DNA of 64,000 nucleotides from Sparassis latifolia (Eukaryota; Basidiomycota; Agaricomycetes; Polyporales; Sparassidaceae). The translations under genes and the position numbers were made by a program. Positions within the stretch are counted from its first letter, which is position 1. Every line of letters starts with the position of its first letter. The stretch spans positions 806,001-870,000 of the forward strand of contig JAENRS010000022.1 of NCBI GenBank assembly GCA_018466975.1, given 5' to 3'. Below the pieces are notes generated by a model. That model searched no databases and was not told the origin of the DNA. It was given only the letters and a program-made list of their open reading frames with translations. Positions 46,675 to 57,639 of this stretch are shown piece after piece.

Positions 46675-46972
46675 TTATCGCGTCACGCGGCGATCGCGAG
46701 CACGGCGCCCAGGGATGTCTAACAGATCCAGAGGGGACCAAGCGCAACTCAGTCTCGTGCGAGAGCAAACGGACCAAGCGCAGCTCATTAATACTAACCT
46801 AGAGCGGGACGAGCGCAGCTACTACAGGTCAGTAAGGAGACCTAAAAGAGCGGGAGGTAAAGCGCAGCTACTTCACCTCAGGTCAGTAAGTGCGATAGCA
46901 AACGGTAGGTGAAAGAGGTGCATCGTATTCACCTCAGTCGTCCGTGCAGTACTACCTACGTGATTACGTAAG

Positions 46973-47098
46973 TAACGTGGTGGCGTAAATACCGTGGTGC
47001 GTTCATGGAAAGCAGCATTTTTGGATAGCGCGATGGCGGACTGATTGTCGATGAGCAATGGAGTAGGGCCCTTCTGAACCTGTCCAATCTCCGAGAGG
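46973..47098 (-). mobile_element. Ty1/copia retrotransposon relic, RNase H region
   Basis: The minus strand reads LSEIGQVQKGPTPLLIDNQ, then SAIALSKNAAFHERTT, the conserved DNQSAI and HERT blocks at the end of copia pol (RNase H). The typical following segment is degraded, and no reverse transcriptase or integrase remains nearby. It is a short remnant. Flanking 46740-46900 contains a loose repeat of the core AAGCGCARCT. Confidence 0.8.
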
Positions 47099-47100
47099 AA

Positions 47101-47350
47101 AGGTTATGAGGCCCCCTAGGCCGGCCGTAGGGTCACAGAGGGCAGGGGACCCCAACCCTAGGATGGGGGTTCACTGAGCCGAGGGCTAGGGGTACGTGTC
47201 CAGTTTGGGAAGGAGGCCATTGCCGAACCCTATGGACAGTGCCATAGGGCACGTGCACCATCACTAGCGCTGGTGAGGGGCCTCTGACCTGTGTGGCCAT
47301 CGTGGACGGTTGTGCACGGAGAGGCTCCACTGGCTGCATAGGCCAGGTGT
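47101..47350. repeat. GGCCCCCTAGGCC element, copy 1
   Basis: About 250 bp, beginning GGTTATGAGGCCCCCTAGGC and ending near TGGCTGCATAGGCCAGGTG. Nearly full-length match to 55032-55281. Confidence 0.8.
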
Positions 47351-47351
47351 T

Positions 47352-47480
47352 AGGTTATGAGGCCCCCTAGGCCGGCCGTAGGGTCGCAGAGGGCGGGGGA
47401 CCCCAACCCTAGGATGGGGGTTCCCCGAGCGGACGCTAGGGGTATGCCTCCCCTTTGGGAAGGAGGCCGTTGCCGAACCC
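47352..47480. repeat. GGCCCCCTAGGCC element, copy 2 (5' part)
   Basis: Repeats the first about 130 bp of copy 1 and then passes directly into direct repeat A (right copy) at CCTATCTATAGGCCG. Confidence 0.8.
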
Positions 47481-48123
47481 TATCTATAGGCCGCAGGCCT
47501 AACGCTACGTTAGGCCGCCCGCCTTTCGGCCTCGACATCCCTTCCTTCCTCCCTCGTTTTCGGTCCCTCGGCTATCTCAAAAGAACGCCCGATATCGAAT
47601 CTACCCACCACCCGAAGATGGGATTCGACCGAGCTCTCGGTCGCCGTGGCCACCGGCGGCAATCAGCCGACTTTCCCACCGCGCGCGTTTTCCACTTCTC
47701 GATTTTTTCCCATCCCCTTCGTCTACCCCTGGCCTCATATTGTATATGGTCCGACAGCCTGACCTTCTGGCTTCAAGGGGCCACCGAGTTCGAGAGGGAT
47801 GTCGCACTCTGGTCAAAGATTTCGCCGGGATAAGTGGCGGGGCGCGCGCCAGCGCGCCCATCGTGAGTTCTCTCCCTTCGTTTCCGACGTTGCGCTCACT
47901 CAAATCCCTCGAACGCGATACAGTCCGGTAGACGAAGGTCGTGGCTACAAGACGACACCCCGCTCGTGCAGAATGACGAGGTCGTTGTGAAGATGTAGGG
48001 GAGGGAAGTGGGAGGGCGCGCACCAGCGGGAACGAGGTAAGCTGACCCACACTCAATGCTCTTCCATTCGCCCATCGAGGGGGCTCGAAACTGCTTGCGA
48101 ACCGTAGAACGGGTCGTAGGCAG
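47481..48123. repeat. Long direct repeat A, right copy
   Basis: Counterpart of 45943-46585. Its right end joins the first module of the mosaic array at about 48124. Confidence 0.8.
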
Positions 48124-51100
48124 CTTGTTTCTGCCTGCCTGTCTCATTTCTCGTCCAACGCAGCGTGTCAGTGTCGCGTTTCTCGAGCGACATGACCTCT
48201 ACCCCTCGCGGTCCCCTGCACCATCGAACACGAACGTTCGACCGTGCGTTCACCCTGGAGGGTTGTAGAGGGCCGAGGTGAGTAAATGAAACACCTTTTC
48301 TTTGTTTTTCAGCCGTGCTAACACTTTGCAGCCACCTCGTTGTCGCGCCAGCCACTGCGGTGCAACAGCGGCGTGCAGCCCCCCTCCTTGCGGTCGCGGA
48401 GGCCCTGCGAAGCCTCACCACACCCCACTCCACCTCCCTGCACCCTCCGTCGACCCTCTGCTTCGCGCGCAGGCCCGCCACGATGAACGACGGCAACTCT
48501 GTCGCCACACCGGCCTCCACCCTGTGCCTTGCGCTCCTCCAGGCTGTGGAACGCAAACGTTCGGCGGCATGTTTATTTTCGAAGGTCGAAGGGCATGCCA
48601 GGTAAGTAAACAATGCTTTTTTGTCCCTATCCCACTGTGCTAACATTTTGCAGTCTCATCGTTGTCGCGCCGGCCACCGCGGTGCCACAACGACGTGCAG
48701 CCCCCTCCTCACGGTCGCCTCAGCTCCTCGAAGCCTCGCCACACCCCACCCCACTTCCCCGCAGCCTGCTTCGGCCCTCTTCGACGTGCTCAGACAGACC
48801 ACGGTGAACGACGGCACCACAGTGGTCGCGTCGGCCATCGCGGAGGAACGACCGCGCTGACCTCCCTTCTCGCGCTCTCCAGGCCCCGACGCTGGCCTGC
48901 GTCGCCTCCCAGCACCATCCCCTGACCCTCCTCGACCTGTGGAGGCCCTCCGCAGCGAACAACGGCGCTGCGGTCATCACGCCGGCCGTCGCGGTCCCAC
49001 GACCGCACCGACCTCCCTCCTCGCGGTCTCAAGACTTTCGGAGCGGCATTGATTACTGATGTGTCGCTGTAGCAATAGACATCTTGATTGCGTAGTATAT
49101 TATTACTGGTCTATTACTACAGTGGCAGTTCCTAACCTAATCATGCCGGTAATGCACCACCACCACCACCAGGCCCCGACACTGGCCTGCTGATAAGCAT
49201 AACGGCCCCGCCATTAAGCATAACGGCCGCCCCCGTACTAAGTGTAACAGCTCCGCAACTAAGCATAACGGCCGGCGGGGCGTGGGAAAGCTGCCGCCCA
49301 ACAAGCGCCGGTTGGACTTAGAGCTTTCGCGCTCGTTCTGCTTGGCTCACCGCCGCGACACCTTTCCACAACGCCGAGGAGATACTCCTCGGCGTTGCTG
49401 TGCTTTTGTTTTTCATCATCTTGAGCTTGTTTCTGCCGTCTTTTCTGGTTTCTTCCGAGACATGGCGCTGGCGCGCCATGTCTCCTTGGCTACACCTTCT
49501 CCCTCCACCTTGCGCTCCCCCAGGCCGTCGAACGCAAACGTTCGGCGGCGCGTTGGTTTTCGGAGAACTAGAGGCAGTCCAGGTGAGTCCGAAAAACTTC
49601 TGTATGTATCGCGCCGTGCTAACTTTTTGCAGCCGCGTCGTTGTCGTACCGCCACCTCGGTGCAACAGCGGCGCACAGCGTCGTCTTCGCGGTCATCCTG
49701 GCCCCGCGATGCCGCATTCCACCTCCCTGTGCCTTCCCTCGACCCTCCTCGACCCTCGCAGGCCCACCACGATGAACGACGGCGCCCCGGTCGTCACACC
49801 GGCCTCCGCCCTCCGCCTCGCGCTCCCCCAGGCCGTCGAACGCAAACGTTCGGCGGCACGTTTATTTTCGGAGGTCAAAGGGCAGCTCAGGTGAGTAGAA
49901 AAAAATGTTTCGTCCCTATTGCGTCATGCTAACTTTTTACAGCCACGCCGTTGTCGCGTCAGCCACCGCGGTGCAACTACGGCCTGCAGCCCCCTCCCCG
50001 CGGTCGCGGAGGCCCCTCAAAGCCTATCTCCACCTCCCCGCACCCTCCCTCGGCCCTCTTCGACCCGCACAGGCCCACGGCGGTGAACGACGGCGACGCG
50101 GTGGTCGCGTCGGCCACCGCGGTGCGACGAAGGCTCGCAGCCCCAACTACAGCGTTGCCAAGGCCTCGTGAGGCCCCAGGCAGCCTCTCTCGACCTCCCC
50201 GCACCCTCTCTCGGGCGTCTTCGACCCGCGCAGGCCCACGGCGGCGAACGAGTCCAACCACGGCCCTGCCACAAGTCTGCCAAGGCCCCGGGCGGCCTTT
50301 CTCCACCTCCCTGCACCCTCCCTCGGCCATCTTCGACCCATGCAGGCCCGCGGAGGCGAACGACGGCCACGTCGTGCAACGACGCCCCACGACAAGTTTT
50401 CCAAGGCCCGGGCGGCCTCTCTCCACCTCCCCGTGCCTCCCTCGGTCCCTTTCGACCCACGCAGGCCCACAGCAGCGAACGACGGCCACGCGGTGCAACG
50501 ACGGCCGCGCCACAAGTCTGCCAAGGCCCCGGGCAGCCCCTCTCCACTAACCCGCACCCTCCCTCGGTCCACTTCAACTCGCGCAGGCCCACGGAGGCGA
50601 ACGACGGCGGCGTGGTGGTCGTGTCGGCCACCACGGTTCAACGACGGCGCGAAGCCCCTGCCACATGGTCGCCAAAGCCCGCCCTGGGCTCCCCTCGCAC
50701 CTCGCCCCTCCCCTCGCACCTCACCTCTCCACCCTCCTCACCCGTTCGCGCGGGCAGCTGACACGCGGACGGCGAGGCAGCATCGCGCGGCCGCTCGAGG
50801 TCGACGGGATGCAGCCCGCCGTCAACCTTGGCGACACCTCCACCCTCCACCTCGCGTTCCCCCAGGCAGTCGAACGCGAACGTTCGACGACGCGTTTGTT
50901 TGCGGAGGTTGAAGAGCGTGGTCCAGGTGAGTAAACAAAAAATCTTTTGTCTTTATCGCACTGTGCTAACCTTTTGCAGCCGCATCGTTGTCGCTCCGGC
51001 CACCGCGGTGCAACAGCGGCGCGCTGCACCCCCCTCGAGGTCGCAGAGACCCCTCGCAGGCCCATCGCCCCTCTCCGCCCCCTTCCTCGACCCTCTCCCG

Positions 51101-51935
51101 ACCTCGCTCGATGCGCGCAGGCCCATCGCAGCCAACGACGCCCCCGTGTCATCACACCGGCCACCGCGGTGCAACGACGGCGCACCGCCGCCACCTCACT
51201 GTCTGCAAAGCCCTGCGAAGGCCCAGCCCACTTCCCCGCACCCTTTCCCGACCATCCGCAATGCGCGCAGGCACACGGCGGCGAACGACGCCACCCGCGT
51301 CACCACACTGGCTACCGCGGTGCGACGACGGCGCGAACCCCCCCAGCCCACGATCTGCATGGCCCCGTGAAGGCCCGGCCCACCTCCGCCCGTCATCCCT
51401 GCACCCTCCCCGACACACGCAGGCCCACGATGGCGAACGACGCTGCCCACGTTGTCGCACCGGCCATCACGGTGCGACGACTGCATGCAGCCCCGACTAC
51501 ACGGTTCCCAAGGCCCCGCGAGGCTCCGTGCAGCCTCTCACCACCTCCCCGCACCCCCCTCAACCCTCTTCGACACACGCAGGCCCACCACAGCGAACGA
51601 CGGCACAGCGGTCATCGCACCGGCCACCGCGGTGCCACAACGGCGCCCTGCTCCCTCCTGGCGGTCTCCAGCCACCGGTGAAAGCCCGCGTCATCTCCCA
51701 GCATCGTCACCCATTCGCCCGCTGTGGTGAACGACTGGGCCCCGGTCGTCACGCCGGCTGCCGTAGTGCAAGGACTGCGCTGACCTCCCTCCTCGCGGTC
51801 TCCAATGCCCGACGCTGGCCCGCGTCACCTTCTAGCACCCTCAGCCAATCCTCCTCGACTTTCGTTCGCTGTCTGCACCGAGCGACCGCGCCCCGGACCT
51901 CCCGTCGAACATCGAGCGCCGGCCGGTAGACTCGA
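48124..51935. repeat. Mosaic minisatellite array, type A modules
   Basis: GC-rich (mostly C on the plus strand) array of 110-150 bp units. Recurrent strings: CGTTGTCGCGCCGGCCACC, GCGGTGCAACAGCGGCG, TCGACCCNCGCAGGCCCAC, GCGAACGACGGC, CAGGCCGTCGAACGCAAACG. Between unit groups sit intron-like modules with donor, CTAAC and acceptor: 48288-48331, 48602-48653, 49583-49632, 49891-49942, 50927-50979. All six frames are largely open, with no family match, so coding is not supported. A 12-bp perfect hairpin (arms 49457-49468 and 49473-49484) lies inside. 49190-49275 contains a small repeat of TAAGCATAACGGCC. Confidence 0.75.
49055..49175 (+). repeat. Inverted-pair repeat F, left copy
   Basis: Reverse complement of about 55505-55645, with shared GATGTGTCGCTGTA, TGATTGCGTAGTA, CTACAGTGGCAG and a CCACCACCACCA end. 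Likely an end fragment of a retroelement in opposite orientations. Confidence 0.7.
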
Positions 51936-52003
51936 CGTCTCTGGCGCACTCAAACGCAACGCGTTTGAGCGCGCGTTCGCCCAGCAGTGTTCGGGCGATA
52001 TAG

Positions 52004-52056
52004 GTGAGTAAAAAATATTTGTTTTCGGTTTTTTTAACGGTGCTAATGACCTCTAG
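52004..52056 (+). other. Intron-like module at the A/B junction
   Basis: GTGAGTAAAAAATATTTG donor side, T-rich middle, TGCTAATGAC branch-like site and CTCTAG acceptor, 53 nt. An almost identical module occurs at 53380-53433 (54 nt), with the same sequence on both sides. Confidence 0.6.
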
Positions 52057-52069
52057 AAGATCCGACGCC

Positions 52070-52770
52070 GATGCAGGGAATGCGGAGCGACCACCCGCCG
52101 GCGCGTAGGTCGACAGCCACACACCTCCATCCCATTCCACTCGAAGCCCGCCGTCCTCGTCCGCGCGGGCCAGCCACACGCGCGGAATGCGCAGCAACAA
52201 CGGCCCGGGATAGTGCGTCGACGGGGATGCAGGTTCGCCGTTCCAGTCCCCTTCAACGCCGCCATCCCGGTCCCCTCAAAAGTCGCCGTCTCTGCACCAT
52301 GCACCGCCGCCTTCGTCCGCACGATCCAGCCACACACGCAGAATGTGCAGCAACAACGGCCCGAGATCGTGCGTCGACGGGCACCCACGTCGGCCGTTCC
52401 TGTCGCCTCGAACGTGGCCGTCTCTGCACCATGCACCGCCGCCCTCATCCACGTGATCCAGCCACATGCGCATTCCGCGCAGCAACAACGGGCCCTCACA
52501 CTAGGTCGACGCATGTCCGCCGTCCGAGTCCACACAACACATCGCCGTCTGCGTCCGGGCGACCCAGCCACACATGCGGAAACCGTTGCAACAGCGTGTG
52601 GGCACGCTAGGTCGATGGGCACGCAAGTCTGCCTTCCGATTCCCCTCGAACTCCGCTGTCCCATTCCCCTCGAACCCGGCCATCTCTGCACAAGCCCGCG
52701 TGCTCGCGTCGCTGACACATCTTGCCTCCTTCTCCGCACCTGCGCTCGTCACTGCGGGCGCACTGTCCAC
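52070..52770. repeat. Mosaic minisatellite array, type B modules, first block
   Basis: Units of about 110-155 bp built around CCAGCCACACNCGCGGAAYG, CAGCAACAACGGCCC, GGTCGACGGGCA and TCTCTGCACCATGCACCGCC, with embedded short repeats of TCCCCTCGAACNCCGCC. Confidence 0.75.
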
Positions 52771-53433
52771 GTAGGAAATACCTCGAATGGCGCTAACTTT
52801 TTGCAGCCCCGTCGTTGTCGCGCCGACCACCTACGTGCAACAGCGGCGCACAGTCCGCTCCTCGCGGGTCCCAGACCCCATGAAGCCTCACCACACCCCA
52901 CCACGCCTCCCTGCACCCTTCCTCGACCTCCCTCGACACGTGCAGGCCCACCGTAGTCAGCGACGATGCCGCCGTCGTCGCACCGGCCACCTCGGTGCAA
53001 CAACAGCATGCAGCAGCCTCCTCGCGGTTACCCAGGCCCCGACGAAGATCCCCACACTTCCCAGCACCCTCGTCGCGTTCGCCCACTGCAGTGAGCGATC
53101 GCACCCCGGTCATCGCGCCAGCCACCGCGGTGCCACAACGGTGCCAAGCCCCTCCTTGTGGCCTCCATCCCCCCGACGAGGGCCCTCATCGCCTCTCAGG
53201 ACACTCGCCCTACCCTCGCCCTACCCTCGTCGACGCGAGTTCGCCCTCTGTGGTGAACGACCGTGCCCCCGGACCTTCCGTCGAACATCGAGCGCCGGCC
53301 GGTCAGCTCGATGTCTCTGGCGAACTCAAATGCAACGCGTTTGAGCGCGCGGTTGCCCAGTAGAGTCGGGCCATCAAGGTGAGTAAATAATTATTGTTTT
53401 TGTTTTTTTTTAACGGTGCTAACGACCTCTAGA
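52771..53433. repeat. Type A modules, second block
   Basis: A second A block with its own intron-like modules (52771-52806 and 53380-53433). Its right end (53265-53433) repeats 51885-52056: CGTCGAACATCGAGCGCCGG, CAACGCGTTTGAGCGCGCG, then the intron-like module. Array organisation is therefore a higher-order A-B, A-B repeat. Confidence 0.75.
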
Positions 53434-54400
53434 AGACCCGACGCTGATGCAGGGAATGCGGAGCGACGACCCGACGACGTGTAGGCCGAGGGCCACACAC
53501 CTCTGTTACATTCCACTCAAAGGTTGCTGTCTGCGCGGGCCAGCCACAGATGCGAAACGCGCAGCGACAACGGCCCGGGATCGTGCATCGATGACCACGC
53601 ACGTTCGCCGTCCCGGTCCCCTCCAACCTCGCCATCCCTATCCCCTCGAACGCTGCCGTCTCTGCACCACGCACTACCACCTTCGTCCGCGTGATCCAGC
53701 CACACACGCGGAACGCGCAGCAATGACGGGCCAGCACGCACGTCCGCTGTCTCTGTCCCCTCGAACCTCGCCATCCCAGTCCCCTCGAACTTCGCCGTTC
53801 CAGTCCCCATGAACGCCACGACCTCAGTTCCCTCGAACGCCTCGTCCAACTCCCCTCGAACCCCGCCGTCCCTTTCCCCTCCAACGCCGCGATCTCCGCA
53901 CAACGTACCTTGGTCCTCGTCCGCGCGACCCAGCCACACACCCGCAATGCGGAGCAACGGCGTGCGGGGACCCTAGGTCGACCGTCCGCCGTCCGAGTCC
54001 CCTCGAACACTGCCATCCCATTCCCCTCGAACGCCGCCAGCTCTGCACAAGACCGTCCTCGTCTGCAGGACCCAGCCACACATGCGGAAACTGCCACAAC
54101 AGCGCGCGGGCATGCTAGGTCAACAGGCACGCAAGTCCGCCGTGTGACTCCCCTCGAACGCCGCTGTCCCACTCCTCTCGAACGCCGCTCTCTCAGTCCC
54201 CTCGAACCCCGCAGACTCTGCGCAACGCTCCGCCGTCCTCATCCGCGTGACCCAGCCAGATGCGTGGAATGCGCAGCGACAGCGTGCAGGCACGTTAAGT
54301 CGACGGGCAGGCATGTCCACCGTCGCAGTCCTCGAACGTCGCTGTGTCTGCACAACGCACCGCCGTACTCATTCGCGCGATGTAAGTATGTACGCAGAAC
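53434..54400. repeat. Type B modules, second block
   Basis: Opens with GACGCTGATGCAGGGAATGC, as does the first B block at 52062. Continues with expanded runs of CCCCTCGAACNCCGCCNTCC (about 21-bp subunits, 53740-54200) and CGACCCAGCCACACA.CGG units. Confidence 0.75.
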
Positions 54401-54488
54401 ATGACCACAGGGTGAGCACAAGACATTTCCACTCTCTCCCCCACGGTTCGTACCATATAGTACTATCCGTAGCACGCAGTAGCCAAAC

Positions 54489-54506
54489 ATATATATATAT
54501 ATATAT
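54489..54506. repeat. (AT)9 microsatellite
   Basis: Nine AT dinucleotides at the edge of the mosaic array. Confidence 0.95.
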
Positions 54507-54529
54507 CTTCATCCTACCATTAGCCTGAA

Positions 54530-54735
54530 TGAGCATTATCTGAACGTTATGCTGACTGAGTGTTACCTCAACGTTAGGCTGAATGAACGAGCGTTATCTG
54601 AACGTTATGCTGAATGAATGAGTGTTATCTGAACCTTACACTGAATGTTAGGCTGACTGTGTGTTATGTGTCTCAACGTTATGCTGACTGGGCTTTATCG
54701 GACTGTTAGTTCACCGTTATCTGAATCGCACACAG
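54530..54735. repeat. GTTATCTGAACGTTA minisatellite
   Basis: About seven degenerate units of 29-31 bp with the core TGAACGTTATGCTGAMTGA and GTGTTATCTG. Confidence 0.8.
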
Positions 54736-54769
54736 TCATATGAGTGAGTATAATAAACTATCAAATACT

Positions 54770-55030
54770 GTCAACCATGAACATTGATAGGCTACATACC
54801 AACATTCCTAGACCACATACTAAGCTGTAGATCGCATACCGACATTCATAGATCGGTTTTCGATTGATCCATCGTAGCGCGGGTCTTATCACGCATTTAT
54901 AAAAATTGACCGTCATACTTATTATCATGACCGTAGACCGCATAGTACAGAGCATCGTGGCATACAGAGTGTCGTAGGCCGCGTACAAATGTTTATAGAC
55001 CATGTACGGACATCGGCAGACCAGACGCTT
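54770..55030. repeat. Diverged fragment of the 855-bp satellite
   Basis: Shares TCACGCATTTATAAAAATTG with the satellite's TCACGCGTTTATAAAAAATC segment, plus ACATACCGACATT-like and ATAGACC motifs. An outlying older copy. Confidence 0.65.
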
Positions 55031-55031
55031 A

Positions 55032-55281
55032 GGGTTATGAGGCCCCCTAGGCCGGCCGTAGGGTCGCTGAGGGTGGGCAACCCCAACCCTAGGATGGGGG
55101 TTCACTGAGCCGAGGGCTAGGGGTACATGTCCGCTTTAGGAAGGAGGCCATTGCCGAACCCTATGGACAGTGCCGTAGGGCATGTGCGTCATCATTAGCG
55201 CTGGTGAGGGGCCTCTGACCTGCGTGGCCGTCGTGGACGGCCATGCACGGAGAGGCTCCACTGGCTGCATAGGCCAGGTGG
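55032..55281. repeat. GGCCCCCTAGGCC element, copy 3
   Basis: Full-length counterpart of 47101-47350, same orientation. Includes the internal palindrome GGCCGTCGTGGACGGCC (about 55227-55243). Confidence 0.8.
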
Positions 55282-55367
55282 CACAGGAGGTAAACCACGC
55301 TGGGCACGAGTGGCCGTCCTGGACGGCCGTTCGAGGTGCATGAACTGCCAGTACTGAGTGGAACCTG

Positions 55368-55520
55368 AGCCAAGGCTAGGGGTACATGTCTGCTTTGGGA
55401 AGGAGGCTGTTGCCGAACACTACGAAAGGTGCTGTTGGCACGTGTACCATCACTAGTGCTGGTGAGTCGCCACTGTCCTGCACGGCCGTCGTGGACGGCC
55501 ATGCATGGTGGTGGTGGTGT
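55368..55520. repeat. GGCCCCCTAGGCC element, partial copy 4
   Basis: Carries GGCTAGGGGTACATGTCTGC, GGGAAGGAGGC, GTGCTGGTGAG and GGCCGTCGTGGACGGCC; more diverged and missing its ends. A last fragment (GGCTGCATAGGCCAGGTGGC) recurs at about 55709-55728. Confidence 0.65.
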
Positions 55521-55700
55521 ATTACCGACATGGGTCCCAGTTAGGAATGCTAGGCTGCCACTGTAGTAAGCATATGATAAACTAGACCTGTAGTAATGTA
55601 CTACGCAATCATGATATGTATTATTACAGCGACACATCCATAACCAATGCCACTTCAAAAGCCTCATACTCCTCAACCATAGCTCGCAGCCAAAAGAGGC
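55505..55700 (-). mobile_element. Inverted-pair repeat F, right copy, with possible copia trace
   Basis: 55505-55645 is the reverse complement of 49055-49175. Just upstream on the minus strand (55700-55645) VEEYEAFEVA resembles the ..EAEYMA.. block of copia RNase H, but the resemblance is weak. 55730-55860 carries a palindromic GGGTACCCTAGGGTACC (about 55759-55775). Confidence 0.45.
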
Positions 55701-55859
55701 TCAGATGGCTGCATAGGCCAGGTGGCACAGTCAGCAAAGTTAGGTTATGGGTGACTTTTCGGGTACCCTAGGGTACCTCCTGGGCCAGCGCTTATCGCCC
55801 TAGGGAAGGGCGCGCGCGCACCAAGGGCCGGCGCGCCAGTCGCCTAGGGCGTGCACTCC

Positions 55860-57540
55860 GGGTCGTGTCCTCGATGTTCAGACCTCGGTCGTACCCAGTG
55901 CGACAGTTTTGCCCGCTGCGAAGTCTCTCGAACTGGGTATGACAGCCTACCTGCTGCCATTTCTCTCGGACTGGGTATGACTGCCAGGCTGCTGCCATTT
56001 CTCTCGGACTGGGTACGACGGCATGGGTCCTGCATGACTGCATGTGACCTGCTGCTGTTCGGAATGACACCCTGCTGTTGCCGCAAAAATGGCAGCTTGC
56101 AGGCTGTCGTACCCAGTCCGAGAGAAATGGCCCGCAGGCCATCGTACCCAGCGTGAGAGAAAAGCAGCAGGTCGCAGGCCGTCGTACCCAGTCCGAGAGA
56201 AATGGCGGTAGCCAGGCCGTCGTACCCAGTCCGAGAGGAGAATGGCGGGTCGCAGACTGTCATACCCAGTCCGAGAGAAATCGCTCACAGGCCGTGGTCC
56301 CAGCCTGAGAGAAACCACTGTGTCGGAGTGAGTTCGACACCCATTGCAGGTCGCAGGCTATCGTACCCAGTCCGAGAGAGACAGCAGCTCACAGCCATGG
56401 TACCCAGTACGAGAGGAAAATGGCGGGTCACAGGCCGTCGTACCCAGTCCGAGAGAAATGGCTCACAGGCTGGGGTCCCAGCCTGAGAGAAACCACTGTG
56501 TCGGACTGAGTCCGACACACATGGCAGGTTGCAGGCTGTCGTACCCAGTCCGAGAGAAATAGCAGCAGCCAGGCCGTCATACCCAGTCCGACGGTAAAAG
56601 TGGCGGGTTGCAGGCTGTCGTACCCAGTCTGAAAGAAATTAATGGCAGCAGCCAGGCTGTCGTACCCAGTCCGAGGGAAGAAATGGCGGGTTGCAGGGTG
56701 TCGTACCCAGTCCGAGAGGAGAATGGCGGGTCGCAGACTGTCATACCCAGTCCGAGAGAAATCGCTCACAGGCCGTGGTCCCAGCCTGAGAGAAACCACT
56801 GTGTCGGAGTGAGTTCGACACCCATTGCAGGTCGCAGGCTATCGTACCCAGTCCGAGAGAGACAGCAAGTCAACAGACCATGGTACTCAGCATGGGAGAA
56901 CAATAGCAGGCCGCAGGGTGTCGTACCCAGTCCGAGAGAAACGGCAGGTCACAGACCGTGGTACCCAGCATGAGAGAAAAATAGCAGGCCGCACGGTGTC
57001 GTACCCAGTCCGAGAGAAATGGCTTACAGGCTGTGGTCCTAGCCTAAGAGAAACCACTGTGTCGGACTGAGTCCGACACTCATGGCAGGTCACAAGCTGT
57101 CGTACCCAGTCCGAGAGAAACAGCAGGTCAACAGGCTGTGGTACCCAGTGCAAGAGAAAAATGGCAGGTCGCAGCCTGTCGTACCCAGTTCGAGAGAAAT
57201 AGCTCACAGGCCGCGGTCCCCAGCCTGAGAAAAACCACTGTGTCGGACTCAGTCCGACACACATGGCAGGCAGCAGGCTGTCGTACCCAGTCCGAGAGAG
57301 ACAGCAGGTCACAGACTGTGGTACCCAGTGCGACACAAAGAATACCAGGTCGCAGGCTGTCATACTCAGCCCAGAGAAACAGCAGGGTACAGGCTGTGGT
57401 ACCCAGTGCAAGGCTGTCATATCCAGTCCAAGAATAGCAGGTCACAGGCCATCATATGCAGTCCGACACAGACGGCAGGTTGCACGTCGTCGTACCCAGT
57501 CCAAGAGAAGCCACTGTGTGATATGTTGGACTGGGTCCGA
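55860..57540. repeat. TACCCAGTCCGAGAGAAA minisatellite with orientation switch
   Basis: Roughly 40 units of 36-65 bp with core GTCGTACCCAGTCCGAGAGA. Units at 55880-56020 run in the opposite orientation (TCTCTCGGACTGGGTACGAC). From about 56100 to 57540 all run forward, so the two parts face each other around 56030-56095. 56220-56386 is repeated exactly at 56701-56867 (offset 481), a recent internal duplication. Variant units with GTGTCGGACTGAGTCCGACAC (palindromic) recur, for example near 56500, 57060, 57240. Confidence 0.85.
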
Positions 57541-57639
57541 CACATATGGCAGGGCACTGTGTGTCGGACTGAGTCCCACACATGGCAGGGTACTGTGTCT
57601 CGGACTGGGTCCGACATGCATGGCCGTGCACTGACAGCG

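Noticed and set aside
48315..54528. Many frames of 100-313 aa in the mosaic array
   Set aside because: All six frames are open because of the GC-rich repeat; residues are Pro/Ala/Arg/Ser repeats and frames drift between units.
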